A stretch of DNA of 64,000 nucleotides from Taenia hydatigena. Lineage: Eukaryota; Platyhelminthes; Cestoda; Cyclophyllidea; Taeniidae. Below, in pieces: positions 35,263 to 48,042 of this stretch (positions are counted from its first letter, which is position 1; each line of letters starts with the position of its first letter). A program made the translations under genes and the position numbers. Below the pieces are notes generated by a model, which was given only the letters and a program-made list of their open reading frames with translations, searched no databases and was not told the DNA's origin. Location of the stretch: assembly GCA_036345935.2 (NCBI GenBank), contig JADWOT020001916.1:62001-126000 (forward strand), read 5' to 3'.

Positions 35263-38115
35263 GCCTACAGCTCAATATAATTTCAAAGATCTCCATAACT
35301 CTCATAACAAACCTGTGCCATGTCTTTTGTTAGAGCAGCTTGTAAAATTTGTTGATTTGACGTTCTACTGATGATTTATTTGGCTAAATGCATTGTGAAA
35401 CCCAAGCAATGTGTTTAAATTGATGTACGAGACCGGTGGTATAGCTTTGTCTAGGCATTTGTTTGAAAAGTCGTGATGTGGATCGGTTGCGTAAATAATG
35501 GCTTAATAGGGTCTGTGCGCAGCCAAAATTTTGGAGGCCTGTGCAGAAAAATGCAAAGCGTACATGCAAGTGTGTAGCTGATGTTTAGCGTACTGAGGCG
35601 GTATCAAACCATCAAGCGCAAGCTTAAGGCTGCCTTAAAATGGCTGACGAAAAGAGTGAGCCTTAGTGATTGGCTACAAAGAAATGGTTGAATATCTGGA
35701 AGAACCGGTAACCACGAAGAGCGAGTGAATTAAATAAATGGACACAATGGAAGTGTTGATGATCTTAGCTGACTCACAAGTTAAGATCAACGTCTCATGA
35801 ACAAGTTGTTAAAGATCATGGATGAGGATGGTCACGTGACAGATTCTACAGTCCTATGGTATGTAGACGGTACTAAAAGGTAGAAAAGCAGCTTTGGTAG
35901 CGTTGGACCACAGCCCAACGAATGCTATCAAAATTAAACAAAAATTTATACAATGTAGTCAGACTGAAAGGGCACAGAAATTTTTGCGCAAATTAGCCCT
36001 ATTCTAATGTTTTAGCAAGCAAAATATTGCGTTTTGAGCGGCCTATCAGCCTTAAAATGGTGATGGAATGGGTGCGAAATTAAAGGGGAGGAGAGAGTAG
36101 AAGTGAGCAAAATCCCCTTTTTCAGTACCACGTATTTGGTCCTTATCCGTCAGTAGTTCTTTAGTAATGCTAAGCTTGAACCTCTCTCCAAAGTACCCAA
36201 TTAGGATAAATAACCACGAATTTTACCGATTTCGGAAAAGCAGAAATAATTGTTAAAATCTTAGCCTTTTGAAAAGAATCCAACTGGCAGGAATAAAACG
36301 CGATATGTTCGTTACACTTTTAGGGTTTTAAAACTTAGATGTGGACTAGATGTGTCTGAAGGGTGCTTTCCCTGGCTAGTTTTCATCTCAGGTCTTTTAT
36401 CTCACACCAATGACGGACAAAGAAAGTTGAGTAAAATAATATATCTTACTTACTTACCTCTGGCATGGTTGCTTGTCAATGACCCGCTGGTGCACCCTGC
36501 CTCCAATACCTGTATCGCATGTGTGCGACATCCTAGCATCTTAAATTTGTCGGACAATACGCATCCAACCATCGACACAAACGACTAGGAACAAAGTCCA
36601 GCAGGGTTAGCCTTAAATGGTGAGTCCTTACTATCCTTCTAGATACCTGGAGCTACGACTTTGCCCGCCTAAATGCAGCCACTGAACCATTTTGACTGCG
36701 GAAGTGGTGATGAATTTCTCTTCCAAGAAGAACACACAACAGTAGCCAACTATTCTACATTCGATCTCGTGAATCACATTAAAGCTCTGGAGCCACAATC
36801 TCTCAACGATGTCTTGCAGTCAGTAACTCCACGACAATTCACCACTGTTCCCTATGAGACCGAATATTAAGCCTGTATTGCATGAAAGCACAGAGCCAGT
36901 ACCACATATGTGTCGATATCGAATTTATTCCAGCTGGTGGCAATTCAAAAACTACTAATCCATCTGCAAAACCTAAAACTATAAGTTTTAAGTCCTGAAC
37001 TAAATGCTTAAAAATTGTTCTATCCAAAAAAATCAGAATGCTTTTAGTTCTACATTTTTAATCTGCGCGCGCTTGCTTCCATACGTTTTTCGCTGATCTC
37101 GCCACAAATCACTGTTTAGCGCATAACAAATAGCCTTGAAATATGCCTAGTTGCGTGTTTCAAAGGCTAGGCTATGGTTTGGAAGCTGTTGTCACGATTT
37201 GTACCAAAGCGTATAGATGCGTGAGTGCCTGTTATGAAAACACTTTAATTTGTTCAATGCATGTACATCTAGAAGTAACAATCCGCGTGGGATTGTCACT
37301 GACGATTCCTGGGCTTGTTGGGTTTATGGTTTCTGTAATGTCTATTATGATATGCTTTAATCATGCTATCCAGTTCAATCAAATGCCAATATCAGCTGTC
37401 TGTTTAGCCTGACTCCAGTGGTTTTAAATTAGGCCGAGAGGTTGGCGACAGAATTTATCATATCCTTTACCGGTTTTCAATGCTGGAAATAATGAATCTT
37501 GCTACCTAAGGGTAGTTAAACCATTTTGGATAAATCTGAGTTCACGCATGGGCTACTATGGCATTTGCCCAGAGAAACCACACAATAGGCTTTAATATCA
37601 TTGGTTTATGCAACAAATGCATAAAACAAAGGATAAACCCACTCAGAAGTTCTGCTAAGCATTGATTTTTCCTGGTGACGACCTTTAATTAAAGCCACCA
37701 TTGCTTAAATCATGCAGGAATTATTCCAGAACAATGCAAATTGGTCCATGTAGACCGGCTTGCGCGACGTCAAGAAGCACTGTACATGGTGTAATAAGTA
37801 ATCGTATGGTAAATTTGACTAGTCGTAGCAATCAAAGGACGGATATCGCAAATGCATCGCACACCTTAGGCGTTTCACATTTCCTTATTATGATAGAGAA
37901 TCTTTATTAAATTCTTGTAGAGGAGTCGAGAAACGTGAGACCTAGTACTTGCTCATGGATAATTGAAGCACACGTCAACGGCTAGGTAAGCAGCATTCAG
38001 GTTCCGCTAATCTCATGGCTGAGCAGACATCATCAAAACAATGATTCCTGTTAGAAAACGTGGATAGTTTGTGCATCTACTTTAATTCCACTTAAATTGG
38101 GAGACCTTGACCCAG
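35263..38115. other. No recognisable gene; possible polyadenylation signal on the minus strand
   Basis: Chance-length frames only. On the minus strand an AATAAA lies at 37903-37908, downstream of the candidate gene ending near 38116, and could serve as its polyadenylation signal. Confidence 0.4.
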
Positions 38116-38848
38116 TCACTCTCTCGGATCGAAGACGCCAAGAAAGATAACACCTCTTAGCGTAATTGATGCATTTTCCGGCAATATTTTTCTGAGTTAC
38201 TTAGACAAAACTCACTTGATGCAAAATAAGGTAACGTCAATCACGAGGCATGCATACATTGCTAGCAAAGATTACAGGAAGTAGGCAGTAAGTAATAGGG
38301 AAGTAAATTAGTTAAGCAAGTAAGCTATTAAGTTTTGTACCACTCTTATTTACTCAAGAGCATATTGAAGAAGAATTCATGTTCTCATACCTGGCACTAG
38401 TATTAGAATTGGTGACAGCGGCGCTGGGGCCAACAAATTTGGAAGCGAGGGCTAGATATTTGATCAGCAGAACGGTTGATTTTCTTGTGGGTAAGCAGAT
38501 CATTCTTTTAGGTGCAGAGAATTCCATAGCGGTTAGGCACGTTGGCAGCATCTCAAGATGTTCGTGAAGGGGCAGTGCAAATTGACCGCATATATGAGCC
38601 GCGGGCAATCCTTCATTGAACAGTATTGCCAAAGATGGCTGCCACAGGGAAGACTCACGTAGGAGATCACCACTGAGCAGCATGAAGCAGTGAGAAGAGG
38701 TTGGATAAAGTGGATCTAGAGGCAAGAAACAGTTCTTTCGTGTGTCATCGTAAACAACTGAGAGGTAAAATCTTCCACTGATGCGCTTTCGCTCGTGATG
38801 CTCCAAGTCAAATTTGTCGTTGAATCTTTGCAGATCTGCTACGCAGGC
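38116..38848 (-). CDS. Exon(s) of an unrecognised minus-strand gene
   Basis: The main exon is 38391-38848. It follows an AG acceptor (AATTTAG) at its 5' side and ends at a good donor (CCAG then GTATGAG) after about 152 codons. This is longer than nearly all chance frames in the window. The protein reads LQRFNDKFDLEHHERKRISG, then RFYLSVVYDDTRK, then leucine-rich segments, and ends TNSNTSA. No known motif was identified. Exon 38116-38155 would fit the donor phase and give a short C-terminus (RGVIFLGVFDPRE, stop); an alternative short last exon lies near 38.03 kb. A possible upstream exon lies at 39061-39238 (HWKWPNRRGLDN). It starts about 0.9 kb downstream of the zinc-finger gene on the same strand. 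The exon is plausible; the function is unknown. Confidence 0.45.
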
Positions 38849-39735
38849 CTAAATTAGTAACCCTGCACCATGAAAAGTGCGTTTTATTTTAGGATGCAAA
38901 TTCTTTGCCAAATCACACGCTCTACTTGCACAGCCACTTTTCACCTCGCATCTGTGTCAAAAATTAAGGTGCATTCTGTGGTTTGCCTGCTGCTAAATAA
39001 AAAATTCTCTAAATAGCCTCAATAAATGCTACAACACATTCACGTCTGTCATGCACCTCACTACATTTTACATGTAGATCTGTCAACTGCCACTTTAGCG
39101 ACAGGCATAGCGCGTAGCGATGGATCCACCGCCATTAATAAATGCAGGTCAGTAATCGCATTGTCTAAGCCTCTTCTGTTTGGCCACTTCCAGTGTCGCG
39201 CTAACGAGACGTAGGGACTGATGACCGGATTTCTTTGCCTACATCGAAAGTAACGGGTTGTCCTAAACGGTATTTAAAAAAGCGCTTTCCTCATTTCACT
39301 TTTAACCTCCTCTTTTCTAGTTCAAATTACTCTCCGATAAAAGTGCCACAATTCATCACAATGACTTTGATTGAGACGTTCCTCATATTTTTTTTACAAA
39401 GTGGACTTCCTTGGATGCGAAACCATGACAGATTTCTTTCCATTTCTATCTGATATCTGTCAACTATTATGTAGTAGTGCAATAAACAAAGCAAAAACCA
39501 GTTCAGTTAGTCAAGTTTTTGTAAAAAAGACTGACGAGAGCGAAGAGCAGGCCATTTTTAATAGAAAGGTTGGCCCTTTCTTATCGCATCAAGCTAGACT
39601 TGCAATTCTAGCCTATAAATGTCGTTACTGCTAGCATTTTACTTTACAAAAAATTGATACAAAATTAATTCATCTCTTGAAATTCGCTGACAGAATTTGC
39701 ATCATTACGCAATGAAAGATTAAGCATTCTTCATT
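38849..39735. other. Spacer or intron between the minus-strand genes
   Basis: No firm feature. A 59-codon minus-strand frame at 39061-39238 after a TAG acceptor is a possible upstream exon of the gene at 38391-38848, but its donor phase is ambiguous. Confidence 0.35.
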
Positions 39736-40968
39736 TTATCGGCAAATTTTGAGGCGATAGACCATGGGATCGAATGCAGCACGCAGAAGTTGAAGACGCA
39801 ACCGGTTAATAACATCTCGTTCTGTGGGGTGCTGCTGTTCCGTATGGAACAACACTACATCCAGCCGGTCAAATGTAAATCCGCAAGTCATGCACTGGTA
39901 ATCTTTGCTGTCCTGTTCTTCTTCAGGGCCCTCTTGTTGTTCTTTGAGCTCAGGGGGATTGGGGAGGCTCTAGGTTCATAGGACTTCCGCACTTTTCTCC
40001 CAATATCGGGCTTGGCGTTGGTGGCAAAATTCTGTCTTTAAAAGAAAAAGAACATATAAAGTGTGTTTTATTGGCCAAATGTAATGGACAAAGAACACTG
40101 GCTACAATCCAACCTTACCTAAGTGTGCCATTGTGTGCCAAGCCGTTTCTGCAAGTGTGCTGAAACCCTCGAGGCAAAGCACGCAGAAGTAGAACTTGCA
40201 ACCGCTATGACGCAGGAGTTGCCGGTGCATCTTACTTAAGTCGCCGTGCTCTTTACCACATGCAGTGCATTTGTATCCATCATTTGTCTTCTCACCTTCC
40301 AGGGCAAAACAAATTAGGGAGAAAATATACTGCATAAAACGAAAGATTTTCCTTCAGCAGTAAATAATAGTGCACTAACTGGCATATTTTTGCATACTAC
40401 ATCATATATTAAGATGAGATTGACTTCGCAGGTGCTATGTTTACATGACTTTACGCCACGAATGCGTACAGAACAAATCCATGAGGTACTTTAGCTGCGT
40501 CTCTCGGTCAGCTACGAAGGGATTCTTGATGGCTTCCCCATGAAGAACGTATTTGAGTCGGGAATCCTTGCTTTTAAGCATCTTCTAATGTAAATACAGA
40601 TAAAATAATTGCGAATTCGAGTTAAAGGCATGCAACTGACATCAAATTGCGCACTTGCCTCAATCGTGTCGAGGAAACCAATCTCGTCTTTAGGATGGAT
40701 AGCAAGTGCTTCGATCAACCTTCTAACACCTTTCATCTCCTCGTTAGAACCTGTAATTAAGGCATCCAAAGCTATAATTTGCATTTATGCATTTTTTCTA
40801 AGCCTCGAAAAATGTAAGTGAACCTTACGCAAACCATCAAACAGCTCTTATTTGGCACAGTTATGCTGTCTCACCTTTCTCTTGCTTTGCTTCTCGACCT
40901 TGGCTCATTATCTTTATATATGGGTTTAGCGAACATCGTTTCCAACCCTCGTAATGCTGATCAGGCAT
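39736..40968 (-). CDS. C2H2 zinc-finger protein gene, five exons, last exon frameshifted
   Basis: Minus-strand gene with ATG at 40968-40966 and a TAG just upstream in frame. Exons are 40875-40968, 40659-40771, 40455-40584, 40119-40295 and 39736-40035, and the phases agree at every junction (1, 0, 1, 1). Introns are 103, 74, 159 and 83 bp; the 74-bp one is GC-AG (GAG then GCAAGT). Residues 1-112 form a charged, helical-looking N-terminus (for example IHPKDEIGFLDTIEKMLKS). Finger 1 is Cys122, Cys125, His136, His142 (spacing 10 and 5, slightly irregular). Finger 2 is Cys150, Cys153, His166, His170. The last exon has a P/E-rich linker and finger 3 (YQCMTCGFTFDRL, spacing 12 and 4) with a stop at 39736-39738. 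Its 300 bp leave one base too many. The five Gs at 39953-39957 put an early TGA at 39950-39952 (after residue 199) and push finger 3 out of frame. Probably a nucleic-acid-binding protein; the family beyond C2H2 is unknown. Confidence 0.8.
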
Positions 40969-41239
40969 GCTAATCTAACTCGTGGAAACTAAATCTGCCC
41001 CATTTAAAGTGGTGAAAACTATACTTTGCAGTTTAAGAATATCCTGTTAGTTCAACGTCCAAGGTATCACAGTTGAGGACTGATATTTAAAATTGCGGCG
41101 TGTAAGGTTCCCCTGAACTTACTGCGGAAGTGGCTAAACAGCTCAAAGCTGACGGATTAGCACAACTAATTTTAACTGTCAACAACCTGCTTTTGCCGAA
41201 TTTTCATTATTAGAGCTCGCAAGTTAGCTGTATACTGAA

Positions 41240-42490
41240 CCGTTCAGGACATTCTGCTCAGTTATTATGGGCAAATATGCATGGCTGATACCAGTGAGAC
41301 TACTTTCGAAGCCTAGAGTAAAAGAACACAGACTGCAATGATAAAGAAGACTTGAGGGATTAGTGCTATTACGCGAGCACAATTTTAGATTCTTCATGCT
41401 AAATGAAAAGAGAGGATTGTTTTTTACGATTCGCCTGTTCTCTGCGCCTCCACTCCATATCAATAATAATTGTTAAAAATCCATCCACGCAATCAATCAA
41501 GAAGACTGTTTTAAATGGTCCCACATAACCCACCACGAGGTGGGTTTTTGGGTAAGTGTGTTTTTTCTCATCGTGCACCTTCGTCCGAACCCATTCATCT
41601 ATCGAGACCAAGCTCACCCACGCTTGTGGAATCTTTGTGCACAGGAGGATTTTAACCCTCTTATCAAAGCCACAACTGAAATGGCTCAAGCTCTGCATTC
41701 TAATTTTGCGTACTGTTAAAATGCAGCATGATGATTTAAGTCGCAAATGTCGACGTTGCTCTAAATTCTTTAGAACCATTTGCTGATGTTTTATTATGAA
41801 CTGCATAAGTAAGGCTGAATTAAGGTCATTAAATATGCAGCATCACGCTCCTCCTCGAGCTTTTGTAGGCTTTAATTAATTGCCACATTCCGTCAGGAGC
41901 AACACGGCAAGTAATACAAACATTGTAGGTAGGACGATCGAGCGAGGATACCCAAGATGTTCATGCCAATTGCAATAACTTTCGTGCAAAATAAGCCAAT
42001 TCGGCGTGACTGAGGATAGTGATCACAAAATATCGATGCGCACATTTGTAGCAGACAAGTAGTCTACGCACACTGGGTTAGAGAGGCGTTATTATTGCAG
42101 ATGCCATCGCGTTATGCGTTTAATGCGCAGGTGCGGCTACAGAAAGTGGGCTTGGCAATTCATCAGGCTCTGTGCAATACAAGTAAGCAAGTTTGTTAAG
42201 CAAATGGAAGTTGTGCGTCAACCGGATTTCGTCGAAAGCACCTTTATATAACTTAACACCGAGTCCAGAATGCCCTGCAAAACGTTACAGCTTGACTACT
42301 TAATGCCCTTAAGGGTGCAGAACACTACAAAGGCTGCATTAAGATGTAAACAGCATATGCGCCTAGACTACTATAATGTAATAAAGTATTTATAACTTCA
42401 TGTACAAGTGTTATTTCTCAAGCCTCTCCTATTAGTGCGATCTACTGTCAAGATGCTTAGTATTGATTGGAAGTTAGTTCGTGAATGTTG
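41240..42490. repeat. Old duplicated sequence P, copy 1
   Basis: Diverged but colinear with 42570-43070 plus 44470-45340. Matching landmarks include TTCGAAGCC(T)A with TTCCAAAGCCTAAA, CTGATGTTTTATTATGAACTGCAT with GTTGATGTTTCATTATCAACTACAT, GCACACTGGGTTA with GCACACTGGGTCA, and TAATGCGCAGGTGCGGCTACAGAAAGTG with its counterpart near 44870. A 135-codon minus-strand frame at 41399-41806 lies inside and may be a relic of what the repeat once encoded. It has no recognised motif. Confidence 0.7.
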
Positions 42491-42569
42491 GAGAAAGTGA
42501 CAAATGAGACAGCAGGGGCGCATGCAATCTGCATCTACTGAACTCTATGAGTAGTTCGCAATTCAATTA

Positions 42570-45340
42570 TGCACTGGACTTTCTCTTTGGTAATTCATGA
42601 GTAAATGTGCACCAACGACGCCAATGGAACCACTTCCAAAGCCTAAACCGATGACTCACAGACCGCAACGCTAAGGAAAATTTGAGGAGTCAGGGCTACC
42701 TGGCATGCACAGTTACCATTCCTCAGTGTTGAGTGAAATAATTAGATTCTGCTTTAGCAATTTACATAGCCTCTGCACCTCTACTACATACAATACCAGT
42801 TTTGGAGGTCCAATCACAATGCCATATGAAGAGAGGGCTGCAAGCAGCCCCATCTAAACCGCCACCAAGTACATTTGTTTATAAGTGTGCTTTCCCATCG
42901 TGCGTCTCGGTTCCGACTCGTCCCAGATGGTCGGTCGATATACTCACTCACCCCTACCAAGCTTAAGTCGGTTTACGCTTGTGCAACCATTACACTAAAA
43001 AAGATTTCCACCCTTTCTACCATAGCCACAAAAGATGGCTCATTTGTGACATTCTAAATTTGCTCATAGTTAGGACCACAGCACAAAGATGTGATCACTT
43101 TTATTAGCTTTGCCTTTTAATTGCGAAATACAAACCTGTGAAAACGGAGTTTTCAAAAGCTGTCGGTCGAAACATCTCAAAAGTTGGTTGCCACGTGACA
43201 ACAATAAATAGATGTGGAAGGGCGGCCAATACCTGAGGGGAAGGGCTGGAACCAGACAAGTATCCTTTAGACGTCCAGCAGTGCCTAATCTCGTACATAG
43301 TGTCACGGGCTTGTCCAGATGGCAATGAGGAATGCTATTAACGGAGGATTCGCCTTAACTTCTAGATGCGATATGTTGGCAATGACGGAGATTCACTTCT
43401 GAAGGGCAGGTAATATCAAGTGGATGGACATTAAAGATACAGCGCAGAACTTACAGCCATCAAACAAATTTACTGCAAGTTGTGGGAGTCTAGCGATTTT
43501 AACCGCTTTGTAATAACATGGGGGAATTACGAAACACTATGACTTAAAAAGAAAGAATGTTATCCTCAAAGAAATAAGACCAACAAATAACCATAAAATG
43601 CGTGGGTATCTACGTTCGTCTGACGAATATGCATGTATACTCATGCGATCGGCTGTTTGTGGGGATCGCTGCAGCTGCCACCAATGTACAGTGCTCTTTC
43701 TGCTAATGCAAAGAAGCATTAAAATGTTTTATACTCTATACGAAACTCAAAACTCAAACCATTTTATATTAGCTTTCCTGCTTTAAACGCTATTGCAAAT
43801 TTGGCACAAATCATATGGCGCTATTTGATGCACGTTGCAAGTGTGCTGACAACAGAAATATACCCGATTAGAAGCTTGAAAGGAGGGTTAAACTCAAGGA
43901 CATGCCTTGGATCCGCGCGAGTGTCCTAATTCTTGAAAGTAGTGGCTGCCCCATTCACTTTCCTAGAGGTTGTTTCGGGTCGCAACGAGAAATGAACTTA
44001 GTGAGGGACATGATAAAGCCTCTTAAGATGCGACTAAATGGCGGTGGCGTGGCTTTACATCGAAAAGAAAGGCAATATGCAGTGAGTGGTCGGTGAGGAA
44101 AAGATGCAGATGCTTGAGGCCATCTAACGGATAGATCGCAAGTTATTCGAATTTAGCGGACTCAAACACTTTGTGATGACGTAGATGCATTAAGAAACAC
44201 AATGCAATAAGGTAAAGGAACTTGATATTTAAATATACGGAACTGCGTAAATCCTAAAAACATTTGAAAAATGCATTGCATTTGCATTCAATGGCTAAAC
44301 GTGCATATGGGAAAAATAAAGCTGAATTCGTACGAATCGCTGAGACTGCGATAACCTGAACTTATTGTCGGTAGAAATAAGTTGCTTTGATTCTCACTTT
44401 TGGTTAAGTAAAATGCATGTGCAAGTAAAAATTCGATGAAACCTACGCGCACGGCATTGTCGGTTCACCCGAGTTTTGGATGCGATTCTAAACTTTTACA
44501 GCACTGTTCTTTATCCTTTTGCGCCTTGAGTTGATGTTTCATTATCAACTACATGAACAGAGTTGAATTTGGAACACTGACTCTGCGCCATAACATTCCT
44601 ACTTGGACCTTAAGAAGTTCCAGATGACTGCTGCGAAACATTGGAGACAATGGAACAGGTAGCGCAAGCAGGACGAATAAAACTAACAAGAGACGAAACT
44701 TACATCATTTTGTACTAGTTGTAATGACTTTTATGCGAAAATTTGTCATCATGGCATGGCTGAGGACTACCAAAACAAAATATTGAGACGTGCATTTATA
44801 GGATAAAAATACCCTGTGCACACTGGGTCACAGGAGCAGTACCATTGTAGATGCCATCACGTTAAGCATTTAACGCGCAGGTGTGTCTACAGAAAGTGAG
44901 CTTGACAATGCGTTAGGCCCCACACAATTGGAGAAACTAATTTTGTTATGCGCATGGGAGCTTTCTGCCAAGTCGGCTTTATCACAATCACCTAATCATA
45001 ATATCGGTCATATTTTCTTTAATCTGCAAACCACGAATTATGGTAGCTGTTATAACTCAAAATCATAGCCTTATGTGATCCAAGCGTTAGTGCCTGTTTT
45101 GCCAGAATGCCTTGCAGAATATTACAACTTGACTACATACTTTTTTCAAAGACATAGGGCTCATTAACAGCATTTTCTATCAAGCTTTAAACAGTTCATA
45201 CACCTGGGCCGCTGCAATGCCACGAAATGTGTGCAGCCTCTTGTACAAGTTTCATTTCTCAATCCACTCTCACCACTGCGAATTACAGCCAGGAAGCTAA
45301 TAATTGTCGATTGGAAGCAAGTTACTTGACCTTTCGTACT
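42570..45340. repeat. Old duplicated sequence P, copy 2, interrupted
   Basis: Second copy of P in the same orientation, split into 42570-43070 and 44470-45340 by an unrelated 1.4-kb block. Its right end matches copy 1 as far as GATTGGAAGTTAGTT with GATTGGAAGCAAGTT. Divergence is high, perhaps a quarter to a third by eye, so the duplication is old. Confidence 0.65.
43070..44470. mobile_element. 1.4-kb insertion within repeat P copy 2, with internal repeats
   Basis: This block has no counterpart in copy 1. It has two diverged internal copies of about 120 bp (near 43430-43560 and 44090-44230), both plus strand. They share the pattern GCCATC(A/T)AACgGAT, then GCAAGTT, then TTTGT(A/G)AT(A/G)AC. 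In translation the first reads AELTAIKQIYCKLWESSDF; the second has stops at matching places. No terminal inverted repeats or transposase motif were identified, so the insertion type is unknown. Confidence 0.4.
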
Positions 45341-48024
45341 ACCACCTAAGCCTAGAGGAATGAATTCTGTTTGAAATTTCGCAGCGCACTTCGACTAAGC
45401 TGCAAATTTTAGTCTAGTTAATTTGCGTAAAGAAGGCATATGCAAAAATCGCCAGTCGTATGCAACGTTTACGAGATACGTTTGCAGTAAAACCGCAAAT
45501 TTTCATTTTTTTCTTATGCTAACGGAACAAATGATCTGCAGTTTGGCCGCATGTTCTGCATAGCGATGTTTTAGGGGGTAATGCAGACAAAGTTTGCTCA
45601 AAACAAGGAGGCTTTTGCACAGAATGCGGCATTTGTAGACTCTAGCTGTGGCCACCAAGAGGAACTTGAGTCGGAGTGACAAGGGTGAATATAATTATCC
45701 AAACGCGGGTCCAAAGCTTTCTACCAGTTGCTCTCTTAATCAACCAGTGACTGTGGTGTTCTTAAACGCAGAATTCTTAGCCCTGCGATTGATTGCAGAT
45801 ACCCTAATGGAGCAGTGAAATTGCATAGGTACATAACGATCACTTCAGCACTACTATGTTTAGCTGCGACTTGTCGTTGAGACTAGGCAACCGTGTTGTA
45901 ATGCTTTTTTCTCTTTCTTTTCCGCAATGCTCTGCAATGCAAAATTACTCACTTGCAGCCATTAGTAACAACCCACGATCACCCATTTAATCTCGCCTCC
46001 ATTTTCCCACTTTTTCACTTTAGTTTGTGCTTACACCTATTCTAGTTTTCCGAAAAGTGCTAAGAAGTTCAACCTACTACTTCTTTGACAATAAGCCAAA
46101 TACAGTGTAAAGAGTAGGATCGAAAGCAATTTGCATTTCTTAACACGGCAAATCGAATCGTAGCCATTATGCTCACTGTAAACGCACGGGTGTTTTTCAT
46201 TTTCCTCATACTTTCCTGCACAGTTATGGAACGTTTGATTCATTTTCCCTGAATACGTCTTTACCAATTCTCATTGTTACTCAAACCTTTCCTAAAATTT
46301 GGAAGTCCCATGAATATAAGGTGATAATGCGATCCTTCAGGATTGATTAGATTGCGATTATCCCCGGAAAATCAAATTAATTTACTAATGCATGTAGGCA
46401 CGTAAAATCTCAAAAAATAAGACGACTAATTGCAAGATCGTGTCAATTTTACAAATCACTTTGACTGATGCCGATAAAAATTGACGTTTTGCAGACTGAC
46501 CTAAACAAACGCATGCTCAGAATAAGGTTGGAAATCCAATTAGCGTTTGTAGACAAACGCTGAATGGGTCATGCGTAATCCATAGCCAAGAAACGGAGTG
46601 TTTGTTGTGCTTTCTGGGTAGCATGCAGAGCAACGCTTTACTACAAAATGCAACTCGTTTTAATTACACATTTAAATTTTAAAGTTCATAGCACCTTTTG
46701 GACTTACCAAAGGTAGGCTAAGATGAACCTACTCCCCAAGTCATTGCAGTTTAGCCAAAATGGCGTTTTTAATGAGGAGGGCACAGCCAACTCTTTAATG
46801 TCCCATGTTCATGCCTGTTCGGCTAAATAGAACAGCACGCTTTTAAAACTGCTGCGCAGAATTACATTAGAGACAGCTTAGTATGCTGCGTAGGCAATGC
46901 TGGTATACAATTTGGATCCAAACGTAAGGCATTCATGGGTTCTTTAGCTGAATATTTCTCGTGCTCCTCACTCATCTAACTTTGTGACCAACAGCGATGC
47001 AATGGCGAAATCGGTGTCCTTTTTGAATAGATTAGATCAATGCGAATTTGAATTCGAATAAATACTACTATGATTTATTTGGCGGGATATTGGTAATGTA
47101 AAATGCGGAACTGGTGGAAAGAGAATTGGGCAACCAAGTGATCATATGATCTGGGCATTTAATACGTTTTCATTGTGATTGTGTCTAAGCAGTTAAAATT
47201 ATGAAATTCTCGATATTATAATGCTCTGATTAGTGTTCCCCTATCTAGATCCATTTGGTCAATTATTTGTTTGCAGCGGTTCATCACAGTGTGCTAAAGA
47301 AGTGGCTACACGCTAAAAAAAATCCTTCATTTATATAACCCAGCAAAAGCAACTTACGCGAATATAGATTTAGTCATTACACCTGTTTGATTTTTCAACA
47401 AATTTGCTTCCAGGTACTGTCGATTGCTGAGCAGACGATAAACTCAAAAAGCTTATATGAAATCTCTTCCTGTTGTACCCACAGTCTCATCACAAAAATT
47501 TGTAATGGACATTGTCAGCAGTATTTTTTTTGCGATCCAAGACGTTTCAATGGGGTATTTCCACCTAAAATAAGCAAGTCTATTCACTCACATTCAGTAC
47601 ATATTGTGCAGGAGTCCGTTTCTGCCGCGGTCTTAATAACTCAAATTATGGCAGGACACAAAACAGCATAAATCGACGCACTGTAAGAAATGATGCACAA
47701 TCGAGCCAGACTTGAGCGTGCCCTCAACTAAGCATAACATTTGGCTTCAGCAGTCTAAGCAGCGCACTGATGGCAAAATCATAGAAATTTAATCCTTTTA
47801 AAGTGAAATGCAGCAGTGACGCCTGTAGCAAATAATTAATGCACCTTAATTAATCCCTCGTCTCCCTATTTTTAGTTGCTACGGACCAATGCCACGAAGA
47901 AAGGTCACTTTTATGCTAGCACTGTGATACTTATGGTCCTTAAATGCATCCTGTAAGCGAGAGTCAAAAAGACAATTTGAACCTAGTTTTGCAGGAGCGA
48001 TTCAATTTTCTCGAGGTGGAGAAT
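45341..48024. other. No recognisable gene
   Basis: AT-rich sequence with chance-length frames only and no repeat recognised. Confidence 0.5.
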
Positions 48025-48042
48025 TCTACTCTACTCTACTCT
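48025..48042. repeat. CTACT microsatellite
   Basis: Three and a half copies of a TCTAC pentanucleotide. Confidence 0.8.
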
